DNA from: Agapanthus africanus
Lineage: Eukaryota; Streptophyta; Magnoliopsida; Asparagales; Amaryllidaceae
NCBI GenBank assembly: GCA_030015575.1
Contig: CM057346.1
Coordinates: 561,292,315 to 561,356,314, forward strand
Length of the DNA stretch: 64,000 nt
Reading direction: 5' to 3'
Shown here: positions 19,484-30,500 of the stretch, piece after piece
Layout of the letters: every line of letters starts with the position of its first letter
How positions within the stretch are numbered: the first letter of the stretch is position 1
The notes under the pieces: model-generated
The model's database searches: none
What the model was told of the DNA's origin: nothing
The model's input: only the letters and a program-made list of their open reading frames with translations
Program-made: the position numbers and the translations under genes

Positions 19484-21756
19484 CTAGTTCGGTCCAGCTC
19501 CACTTCTGAATAACGATAGAATAATGCGTGCCTGCTCCTCGGTCAATAAACTCTGCAATTCGTCGCGCGCGGGAGTCTGAGCGGCATGTGGAGCTGGCGA
19601 TATGGTCTGCGCAGCCGCCGTTGAGGTAGTCGCTTGCGGAGCCGCGGCTGCGGGAGTCTGAGTGGGCGGTGGAGCTACAGGAGCTGTCTGCGGAACCGCA
19701 GCCGATGTAGTGGCTTGCGGAACCGCAGCCGAAGGAGATGCATGTGGAGGCTCGGCCGATGTACCCTGTCGCGTCTGGACCTAACGTGTGTAATAAGCGT
19801 ATAAGAACTGTGTATTATTCGAATTCGTATCATTATTAAGTTATTTCGAAACCCCATTTGGATATCTAGTTTGTTGTTTATTTTAATTACATCTGTATGT
19901 ATGATTAATCAAACTTAAGTCTAAAACCAAATAAGCTCAAGCTACGTACTAATTATGGATATGTTGATATCTATATAATATGACATGATATTTTACTATA
20001 AAGCAGTATACATACCAGCATCTCCTTCAACTCCTGAACGGTGGCCCTCAAGCTCTCCAGTTCCTGATGGACACGTCGGTCACTGGAGACGGAGGAAGTA
20101 ACCGCCGGGGTGGAGTCCAACCTCATATGGGCCCTGCTAGGGCCCAGTCCCCGGCCTCTCTCCCAACCTCCGTGGTGCCCTCCGTATGCGGCGTCCAGAA
20201 CTGGGGTCAGCAGCCTCGGATCGCTCTGTCCGGTAAAATCGATCCCCGAGGCCTGGGCCTGCTCAACCACCCGCTCCTACACCCACATTAAGCAGTAAAG
20301 TATAAGTATAAGATTTAAACTTGAACCTTCCAAAACTAAAATTTCAAATTTGGGTAGAAAAAATATTAACACTTACGCAGTACTCCTGGGTAGCGACGTC
20401 GGGATATCGAAGCTCGCCCGTGGCGGGATCTGTCGAGGTGCCGTGGACGGCAAGATATGCGGACAGCACGCTCGGTATACCACCTGACGCCACGGTCCGA
20501 GATGTCTGCAATATTAGAAAGTAACTCTTAATATTAGAAATATTAGAAAATAACTCTTAATATTGCAGAATATCACAAAGGTCGGTCTATTGTAATTTAC
20601 CGATAACTCCATGGCTCGAGTAATGTTCCTCGAGCCACCTATGTAAGTGGGGCGACCCCTCTTCGCCGACTTCCTGTTCTCTGTATTCTAAGCGGCCTGT
20701 TTCTGCACAACGCATTAACATTTAGTTTTCTAATTAAGAAACACAAAGAAATAAATTATATCATAAATAATGAATTACATTTAAAATACATACCTGTTTG
20801 CGTTGGGAGTCGAAATAAGCGCACAATAGAGGCCATGTCTCTACGTCGACTCTCGCAAACGCCGGAGTAGATAGGAGGGCCGCTCTCTCTGCCTCGGGGG
20901 TCGCCATCCACAGGGAGTAGCAGTTGGCCTTCAGCTCATTCCTGTTGTATCGGACCTTGGCCTACATGTTCTTCATCAGGCCATTGTACAGAGCATGAAG
21001 GTCGAGCACCCTCCCCGGGTGATCAGGGTCGGCTACAGGCTGAAAATCGTAATCCAACTGAAAATACAAAAAAACATTGTTATTAGATTGCAAGTGTTAA
21101 TAATAAATATATTGGATAGATCAAATGAAAATATATATTAATACATACCCGAGCCTGATCAAAGAAGAGGGCGAATGAGCGCTGGTGCTGCTCACCCCAC
21201 TCAACGTGAAGTGGATAGTTCTTCACGAGCCGGCTCTCGTCCCCCAAATACCGGCCGAACCTCTCGGCATGAGGACCGGTATAGCGATAGTCAAGGGTAA
21301 AAAAAAGGGGGAATGCTGCCTCCTCCCTAGCTCTGTCAGGCCTCAGCCTATGGGACTGATTCGGGCCTCGAGTCCCCCTCTGGGGATGGGGAGGCCCTGC
21401 GTCTGCACGAAATATCAAGACAATCAATAATAAGACAAAGTTGTATTAAGAAATCAAGGTTAAACGAAAATTCAAGTGTGATATATACCTCCGGTGACTA
21501 TCGCACGAGCCTGGGCCCGGGCAGCAGCACGAGCGGGACGATAGTTCCTCCGGTGAGGAACAACCGGGGTCCCGGATGCGGACGCATCCCCTCCAAGTAG
21601 AAAATAAACATCGACGCTAAATTTCCATGAAGTTCATATTTATTCTGTAGAGCATATGTAAAATGAATAAATATTTTAAATTTATTCATACTAACCTGCA
21701 GACGATGCGGAGGGTATGGAAGCGGCAGGAGTGGCCCCTGCGGAAGATGTGGACAT
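19484..21756 (-). pseudogene. CACTA accessory gene 2, copy B: eight exons, 489 codons, two stops
   Basis: Exons in transcription order are 21696-21756, 21489-21590, 21149-21402, 20794-21057, 20601-20702, 20377-20505, 20016-20276 and 19484-19780. All junctions are GT/AG and phases agree throughout, adding up to 1470 coding bases. The start is MSTSSAGATPAAS. Next come a basic Arg/Ala region (RRNYRPARAAARAQARA), the core (LDYRYTGPHAERFGRYLGDE, KNYPLHVEWGEQH) and KVRYNRNELKANCYSLWM. A coiled coil (QELESLRATVQELKEML) and a Pro/Ala/Gln tail ending SGAGPN complete it. Two nonsense codons, TAG at 20962-20964 and TAG at 20688-20690, interrupt it; copy A is open at the first of these. Probably the element's accessory/DNA-binding type protein; its role is inferred only. 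Confidence 0.75.
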
Positions 21757-22768
21757 CTAATCTATCTTTGTACACGGAGAACCAGCGGATAGGTACCGAC
21801 GAAATATCTCGAAACGGATGAAAACACAAGTGAATGAAGGCGTTTGCTTTATACATTCTTAACTTGTCCACACGGGACAAATCTATGGGTTACCATACGA
21901 TTGAATTTTCTCGTCGCGTAGACTATACGACGGTTGTTAGTATCGAGCTATAATGTCCGATATTTAACAACTTTCGTATAGTTCTAGGTCACGACGAGCA
22001 TCGCACGTATGTTAACCGATAGACGGGGACTAAGTGGCGCTTTCAGTTTCATATATGAGTATCGATGGGAATATGAAGGTTTCATATTATCATATATTCG
22101 TTTTAACCCGAACATCTCGAATCGCTCTCTAATTATGCGTTTGTTGTGTATTCTTGTTGTATGTGTGTGTTCTGGATGTCGGGGGTAGGCTTCTATCCCA
22201 TTAAGAATGTATAGAGCGAACGCCCATCACTTGTGCTTTCAACCGTTTCGAGTAAATTTCGGCAGCACCTCCCCGCTGTTCTCCGAGTACACTGTAATAG
22301 AATAGATAATCATTTCAAAGCTGTGAAACAACGTTGAAATGAACATCTAATCTATCTTTGTACACGGAGAACCAGCGGAAAGGTACCGACGAAATATCTC
22401 GAAACGGATGAAAACACAAGTGAATGAAGGCGTTTGCTTTATACATTCTTAACTTGTCCACACGGGACAAATCTATGGGTTACCATACGATTGAATTTTC
22501 TCGTCGCGTAGACTATACGACGGTTGTTAGTATCGAGCTATACTGTCCGATATTTAACAACTTTCGTATAGTTCTAGGTCACGATGAGCATCGCACGTAT
22601 GTTAACCGATAGACGGGGACTAAGTGGCGCTTTTAGTTTCATATATGAGTATCGATGGGAATATGAAGGTTTCATATTATTATCGAGTATCATATATTGG
22701 TTTTAACCTGAATATATCGAATCGCTCTCTAATTATGCGTTTGTTGTGCATTCGTGTTGTATGTGTAA
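21757..22768 (-). repeat. Two-copy tandem duplication, period 590 bp (copy B)
   Basis: The unit from about 21752 (ACATCTAATCTATCTTTGTA) repeats from 22342; CGTTTGCTTTATACATTC falls at 21841 and 22431. It is the inverted counterpart of the 602-bp duplication in copy A, so the duplication is older than the split of the two copies. Confidence 0.85.
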
Positions 22769-23954
22769 CATGATTTTAAACCATTGAGATCAAGATTGAT
22801 AGAACTGATCATCCTACATTGCAATAGCATTCATCAACCAAAAACTATTATTGCAATGGTATTCATCTATAACAATCAACAATTAAAACTACAAATGTAG
22901 GATACTGATATCATAAAGCGTTATACGCAACATTGATAGAACTGATAAATAAAAAAACGAAACACAAACCGTATCAAGATTTAACAACTTTGATTATGTC
23001 ATATACGCGGGCCGATATTTTCATACTAGCCAATAGGCAAAAATAGATTGCGGTCTGGATATAGTATATTGGCAGATGTTACTTATATGCATACATACAT
23101 GTTGTCTCCCCATTTTTTCATAAATTAAACCAACTACATACATCAAACTAGTCCATGCCACCAATCGGAAACTCCACTATGTCTTTGAATTATTATTTTT
23201 CCAAATAGCATTGAGCTCCTATTGACATTGTCCCATACAACAAATTTGTTGTGCTTGCCTCGACCTTCATCTAGCTTTCACATGCCATACACATTAGATG
23301 AGTAATATAGTTATAAATTATGGTATTTTGTTGTCATCAATCCACAAAATAAGATTTCTTAGTAAACACCTAAGCCAATACTTCGAGTTGTAAATAGAAT
23401 ATCCTCCACGTTAAAGTGACAATAACAAAAAATGGTATTTCTAGCATGACTTCAAGCTGGGGATGATTTTTTTAACTTTTCTAGGCACATTCCTTCCATG
23501 ATCTTAGCCTCTTAGGGCGTGTCTGGTTGGTTGTAGCTGCCAAAAAAAAAGTATTTAAAAGTACAAGTAAATCCAACTACAGATGTTGCAACATCATTCC
23601 TTTGTTTGGTTAAATGTAGTTCTAACAACATATTTTGCAAAATTTGTGTATGGTTGGGTGTAATTGCAACGAAATAGCAAAATTTCCCTTTGTTTGTGTA
23701 TCCCAAAGCCGGTAGCTGCAAAAGCACTCAATTTGAGGCCGAGAATAGTTGCAACTACATATTTTTTAAATTCAAATTGTTGTTTTAACTACGTGTTGGA
23801 ACAACTACTAGCAACCAGACATCAACTTTTAGATTTCCATGTAGTTGGAGCCCTTAGTGTGTCTGCTTGAGAAACCCTGCAATTATACTTATAATCATAC
23901 AAGTAGAAGCCATTTTTTGATTTAGTTTAAGACCTTACTGGGCCTGTGGAGCTC
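22769..23954. other. Copy B interior without recognised gene
   Basis: AT-rich, no coding signal. This is where the transposase gene would lie in a full-length element, so copy B seems to have lost it. A possible small hAT-like insertion lies at 23513 to about 23830: GGGCGTGTCTGGTTGG faces CAACCAGACATC; the ends are too decayed to fix. Confidence 0.4.
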
Positions 23955-24419
23955 CGTAAGCCCCAACCCCAACCTAACCCTAGCCCCAGCCCCAGCCCCA
24001 GCCAGCCCCGCCCCAACCTAACCCTAACCCCAGCGCGGCCAGCTAAACCCCAACACCAACCCTAAGGCAAACCCTAACCCCAGCCCCAGCCCCAGCAGCA
24101 GCCGAACCCCAACCCTAACCCTAACCCTAACCCCGACCCCGACCCTGACCCCGACCGCGACCCCTGCCGAACCCCAACTCGCGCGCGCAACCCCAGACCC
24201 AGCCATGAACCCTAAGCCCAAAATAATCAAAAAATTCTTTAATTTACCTTAAGATTTACTCACCTGAACGGCGGTGGCGACGACCTGAACGATGGTGGCG
24301 ATGAGAACGGCGGTGGCGACAAGGAGAACGGCGGTGGCGATGACGAGAACGGCGTGGCGATTTGGGGATTTTTTTCGCGCGCGATCGAGAGAGAGAGGAA
24401 GAAAGTGAGCGTAGGCGAT

Positions 24420-24668
24420 CGATCTGTGCCTTTATTAAATCGATATTTAGTTGCCCCTACGGATTTGTCCGTAGGTCCTTGGTTTGCGGCTCCGTAGGGG
24501 AAAACACCAAATTAAGAATTAATATTTTTATTCTTGGACGTCTGGGCCCGTAGGGGCAACCTTTTAGCCCTACGGATTAATCCGTAGGGCCTAGTTAAAT
24601 CTGCCCCTACGGATTTCAAAATCCGTAGGGGCAACCCCCTATTTTACTAGTGCCTATTTGTAGTAGTG
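24420..24668 (-). repeat. Right terminal and subterminal repeats of the composite CACTA
   Basis: Read on the minus strand from 24668: CACTACTACAAATAGG, then GGGTTGCCCCTACGGATTTT / AAATCCGTAGGGGCA and further CCTACGG/CCGTAGG pairs out to about 24440. Same family as the left end and the 18711 terminus. Confidence 0.85.
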
Positions 24669-24671
24669 GAG

Positions 24672-25456
24672 TCGAGTGCATTTTTTAGGCCACGGGACGA
24701 TAGAGGTAGATCGTCGTCCCAACGGCATTAGTTCTAATTTTTTATTTATCGACACATACATTTGTTCATTAGTGAAGTATTGATCATATTGTACGATTTT
24801 TTTACTCATACATTTTTTGATCTGTTGTTCATTAGTGGATTATTGATCATATTGATTGTATGTGTATTTTTTGTTTATGTTTACGTGCGATTCGAAGGTT
24901 ATTACTTTGATTTTCGTATATCGCGTGAGATTTGAATATATTACGCTGAATGAAAATTATATATTGCTGTTGGTAAATGGAAATTATATATTGTTGGTTG
25001 TGATTGAAATTAACATTCTTGGGGCGCAGAAAATTTAATTATTTAAAAAAAAATATTGGTCACGGTTGTAACCGTGACTAAAAATATTTGGTCATGTTTA
25101 CAACCGTTAACAAAAGGCTGCTTAAGATACTGATATGTGGAGCAGATCAGTGTTTTGGGTCACGGTTACAAGTTTTGTTCACGATTGTAACCGTGAACAA
25201 AAACCAGTTTTAGGTCAAGGTTACAACCGTGAACAAAAACCTGGGGTCCACCAACTAACTGACTTTTTAATTTTTCACGCTAAGAAAAGTTCACGATTAG
25301 TACCGTGAATATTTCTTATTTTGTTCACGGTCAGAACATTGACCCAATCTTTACTTACGCAGGTTTTGATCACGGTTCACTCACGGTTTAAACCGTGAAC
25401 AAAATGACTTTTGTTCACGGTTTAAATCGTGAACAAATCCATGCCCTGTAATAGTG
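24672..25456 (+). mobile_element. Right end of an older, outer CACTA element
   Basis: 24672-24731 completes the split exon (see 12014-12199). From about 25055 to 25440 there are repeats of the palindrome TTCACGGTTTAAACCGTGAA with decayed forms. The end at 25456, read on the minus strand, is CACTATTACAGGG: a CACTA terminus with its own subterminal unit, different from the inner family. The left half should lie left of the Tat element and is not in the window. Confidence 0.65.
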
Positions 25457-27500
25457 GGCTTTGTTGTATTTTTGGGACGATCTCATCTAGTGTTGTCTCC
25501 CTGTAGTGGAAGCAATATCATCTTTAGAAAGGTAAAATCATACACGTCTCAAAACTTTCAATTCTATCTTGTGCTACTAAATTTTCTGAAGGAAACTATT
25601 TCTTAAGAACAACGAATTAAGTACGCGGGACGGGTTCAGCAATACGTCAAAATTCTTCCACGGTGTAAGAATGATGTGTAAAGTAAAACAAATGGACTCC
25701 AATATCAATGATACAACAAACTTTAGTGCAGCCGCAGTCGGCAGCGACTATGAGCAATAACAAAGTGTAGATCTCAATCCGGCTTAGCTCATATGAATGG
25801 CCCTTTGTTTAATTTACGCTCGATCGGACGTGCCGCAACAACCCAGCATCGTAAAATACAAAAATCATGATGCATTGCTGAAAAATGCAAAAAGAGGATA
25901 GTTTCTAAGCTGAACAAAACAATTTGCTTATTTTCCCATGCATATATGGGCGCCCACAGTCCCATGACATGAGAGAAAGGAAAGCTCAGAAACCATTTTC
26001 CCACAAAACGGGGAAGTGAGTTACACGAGGGTGATGCGGCCAGCTACTCGACCACCACCACGCGTCTCTTTACATCATTAATTACTCTCTTTTTTGGACT
26101 CACTTGCGCAATATAACTCACCAATTATCCGGTAAATCCGTCAATAATTCGCGAATTTTTAATCGGACGACGATTTAATCGCCGCTGGTGAACGCTTCGA
26201 ATAATTCACGAGTAATTCGTGAATTATTTAAATAAACTGTGAATATTTCGCAACATCCAAATCCAGCGTCTCATATATTAATTTCTTGTTCGAAATATTT
26301 TCCGAACATTTCCCGAATACTTGCCGAATTTTTTCCGAATACCTGCCGATTTTTACGAATAGTTCTCCGAATTCGAATTTTCTACCTCGCAGAATAATTC
26401 CCGAATCGCGAATTTGCACGCCTCATACTTTTTCTTCCATTCCAATTGACCAAAAAGCCCTTTTACTGATCATGCCTAGAAATTAACCTGATTGTATATT
26501 GGTAGGTTTTAGCTAGCTTTTAACCTTGAGGGCGGACAGACCGGTTTCCGACAATTTTTGACAACTTTTATGCGCAACAGAAAATATAAAAACTTTGTAT
26601 ATTTCAGAACCCGGATATATTTTTATAAATTTTATAAAATTCAAAATTATATATGGTGAGTTCTTATGCTCAAAATTTATACGTGTGAAAAAACTATATT
26701 AAATTATATTTATAAATTAAATTTGAAGTTTGCCTCAATAAATTATAATATGCACTATATATTTAGCATTTAAAATTAAATGCCCCTGAATATAGGAAAT
26801 AGGAAACGGGCTTAGTTCGGGCTGGGTATAGGGTTCGGACAAATAAGATTAATTTGTATTTAATCCATACTGGCTCCGAATATTTTGTCTCTAATCTTCT
26901 GCCGGTCTGATCCGAATATTTTTGTAAGTCTCCTAACTTTTGACCTAATAAAACCATCCAAGCTTTTAAAAATTATCAGGAAAAAAAAACCAACCTTGAA
27001 ATTCACTCCCAAATTGTGTTAATGTCAAAACTATTTGATTAGCCTAAATGTATTGTAAAATTGTAGCATATGACTTATTTATTAAGTAAACACCTCAAAG
27101 GATTAGCCATAAATTTGATCTATTAACCAAGAAAATCAATTGGACAATTCTATATAAGTTTAATTGCACAAAACACCCCAATATAGTTTACCGCGTGTGG
27201 CTCTTGCATCACCTCAAGTAATTTATTGGAAAAAAACAACCCTGTGCTCATTTATCGGAACCCTAGAAACTTAATACTGCAGGGTTGTTTTCTGCAATTA
27301 ACCATTCCTTTTTTATAACTCATGCCTCTTATTTTTTTTTAAAACAATTTACAGTAAATCTGTGAAAAGATTCAGTGGCTTTTCAGTAAAACCACACAGC
27401 TAGCATGAGCTCACAAATTTTCTAGGAAAAAACAAACCACTGTTGAAACTGTTGGCTGCCCTTCTCAAATCTATGGCTCACTTCTCAATGCTGCTGCTGC
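25457..27500. other. Intergenic, AT-rich
   Basis: No gene recognised. At about 26130-26420 there is a dense run of GAATAATTCGCGAATT-like words on both strands (CCGAATACTTGCC, CCGAATTTTTTCC), probably the worn edge of a transposon I cannot name. 26440-27440 is AT-rich without structure I can call. Confidence 0.4.
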
Positions 27501-27509
27501 TATATATAT
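27501..27509 (+). promoter_or_regulatory. Candidate TATA box of the LBD gene
   Basis: TATATATAT lies about 80 bases upstream of the ATG at 27587, the usual distance once a short leader is allowed for. Confidence 0.4.
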
Positions 27510-27586
27510 TGAAGAAGAGCCGAGACAAATTCTTACTTCAAAAATTGATTCAAATTCAATGCATGTATATTTTTCTTCATGATATC

Positions 27587-30500
27587 ATGAGAAATAGCTG
27601 CAATGGGTGTAGGGTTTTGAGGAAGGGGTGTGATGAGAGCTGCAGCATCAGGCCATGCCTCCAATGGATCAAGAGCTCTGATTCTCAGGCCAATGCTACT
27701 CTCTTTTTGGCTAAGTTTTATGGGAGAGCTGGCTTGATCAACTTGATTTCTTCTGGCCCTCAAAATGTTAGACCTGGTCAGTATTTTGATTCTTCCTTTT
27801 TTATTTTAACTAGAATGAAGGTGAAAAGACCCTGCTTTTTATTAAACGAAAATTTTAATTATGAAAGAAGTTGAAAGTTATTCCAATGATCATTCTCTCC
27901 CAAGAATAATAGTTTTAGTTTGATTTTCTTTCCCTCCTCAAGTTGATTGGACCAAATTTTATGAGGAAGAATACATATATAGGGTAAATAAAAATGAGTA
28001 TATGCAAGGAAAACCCATAAATGTTTATTTTCACATGACTTTTCTTCTTATTTATTTATTTCTATGGAAAATATGTCAAAGGGAATTGGATCCTTAATCT
28101 TTGACCATTTCTCTTGGTTTTTCCTAAAGAAATTAGAAAAAGATTAATTCATTATTAATTTGTAAAACCAATTCTATTCCAATTTCTTCAAAAACTAATT
28201 AGTAAAGTGGATTACAACTTTATATAGACTTTACCACAGAATTGTCAGCGAATTGGTGAAATTATATTAAATAGTCCTTTTTTCTTTTTCACATGCGATG
28301 CACACGTAACAAGTGTGGTGCGGCCCCTGATTTGGGATGCTGCATTTTTATGTTGAATTTAGAGAAGGTTGAAAAAATCAAACAATAACAATGACAATTT
28401 ACCAAACTAAAGTTTTATTAATCGAAATCTACCTATTACAATTGCAAGGAGTCTCTTAAATAGACCCATACAAAATCAAAAATCACAACTAATTTATTAA
28501 CAAAATAAAAACTGTCTAAAATAAATAACTGCTAAAAATAGAAAGTTTCTAAAAATCGAAATTAATTATTTGATTGCATTCAGAATTGATTCCCGATACT
28601 GTCTGCAAAATCTTAACTGATCCGGGCGTTTATTTCATCCCTAATTCGAAAGTCAAAGTTTCGAAACAAATCTTTAACCGCGATTTCGGGGCTCTAAATG
28701 ATGGATTTTCGCGATTATGAGAGACGTCAATTTTCTTATAGAATTGAACCAAACGATTTTGCGAGAGCTTTGATTTAGCTTGGAGAACGCACGATACAGA
28801 CAAGATTTAGCAGTTCGGGTCTCTCGGTTGAACTAGACGTGACGTGTTTTGGAACGGCCAAACCGCTCCATCTAAATTAGGGCTGCATCATCCACCCCGT
28901 CGTAAAAAGCGCTTGACCTCGAGCTCAGGCCGTCGTCCTTGGAGGAGCTTCCGTCACCCGCATATGGAATCAAGAGATTGACGTTGAGTATGTCTGAAGT
29001 TTTCAGATGACTAAGCAACTTCAATTGATACGCGTTGTCGTCTGCCTTCTTAAGAATCTCATAGGGACCTATCTTCCTGTTTCTCAATTTATTATACCCA
29101 CCTACCGGGTAACGGTTCTTGGTAAGGATGGCCCAAACAAAGTCATTTTTTTCAAACACCACGCGACGACAATACTTGTTTGCAGCAGCTTCATATTTGG
29201 AATTGGCAGCTTCAATCTGCTGTCGAACTTGATCATGAATGCTTTTTAGGTGCTCGGTCATGCCTTTCAGCTTTGACATTAGGACACCCCATATGGAGAA
29301 TTGGCGCTAAGTCGAGAACGCTGGTGAGGTTATTTTCACACACGATCTCAAATGGACTCCTCTTCGTAATGCAGTTAATAGAACGGTTATAAGCGAACTC
29401 AGCTGGTGCGATGGTGAGGTCCCACTTTCTCGGGTTGTCTCCAACTATGCTACGGAGGAGATTACCAAAATTTCTGTTGACCACTTCAGTTTGACCATTT
29501 GTTTGAGGGTGATAAGCGTTGCTAAAGCACAGTTTAGTGCCCAGATTCCTCCATAAGGTCTTCCAAAAATGGCTCATAAATTTGGTGTCCCTATTCGATG
29601 GGATGGATTTGGGTACCCCATGAAGACGCACGATTTCTTTGAAGTACATGTCACCGATCCGAGATGCGTCCATAGTTTTCTTGCAGCCCAGGAAATGCGC
29701 CATCTTGGAGAATCGATCGACCACAACACAGACTGAGTCCATGCTCCTTTGAGTTCGGGATAGGCGTAGGAAAAAATCCGTGTCGACGTCTTCCCGTTGT
29801 GCTGCTGTAACCAGGAGCGAGGTGTACAAACCCCTGTTCGTGGCTGTCCCTTTGGACACTTGGCAAATATGGCAGCGCTCTTCGAAACATATCACTTATT
29901 GTTTCATGTTATGCCAGTAGTAGTCACGAGAGATAAAGGCCAGGAGTTTGTCGCGTCCAAAATGGCCCTCGTCATGAAGTTTCTCCACGATCTTTTCTCG
30001 CAGCGAACACTCAGGGATGCAGAGTTGCAGTCTTCGAAAAATATAATCGTCCATCAGTAGATAGCCTGACTTATGTTGACCGGGTCCATGTTGAGCTTGC
30101 TTCAATACTCTGTGAATAGGACCGAAGAACAGGTCCGCAGGATATAGTTCGCAAAAGGTATCGAATCCTACAATCCGAACTTGCATTATGGAGAATAAGG
30201 TCGCTCTTCTGCTGAAAGCATCGGCCACTTGATTATCGACCCCCGTAATGTGCTTCAAGGAGAAGATGAAATGTTGGATATATTCAACCTATCGACAATG
30301 TCGACGATTTAACTTATGTGACCAATTAATGTACTTGAGCGCTTCGTGATCAAAATGACGGATGAACTGGCGCTGCAATAAATAGTGCTCCCAATGTCGC
30401 AAGGATTGGACGATGGTATAGAACTCGGCATCATAGGTGCTGTATTTAGCCCTATGGCCATTTAGTTCCACGCTGAAGAAGGCCGATGGTCGCTTTTCTT

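Larger units (their letters stand above)
12200..24668. mobile_element. Composite CACTA (En/Spm) transposon, 12469 bp, TSD GAG
   Basis: The left end is CACTACTATAATAAGGGG at 12200. The right end, read on the minus strand from 24668, is CACTACTACAAATAGG. Both are followed by GTTGCCCCTACGG. The flanks are GAG (12197-12199) and GAG (24669-24671): the 3-bp duplication typical of CACTA insertion. Inside are two diverged copies of one CACTA family in opposite orientation: copy A (12200-18710, genes on plus) and copy B (18711-24668, genes on minus). Copy B also has its own internal terminus at 18711 (CACTACTACAAATAAGGG). Copy A lacks a 3' terminus. The mirror axis of the paired sequence is near 18742. 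Confidence 0.85.

Noticed and set aside
23513-23830. Clear hAT MITE
   Set aside because: The inverted words GTGTCTGGTTGG/CAACCAGACA are real, but no target duplication or defined ends could be found; kept only as a note.
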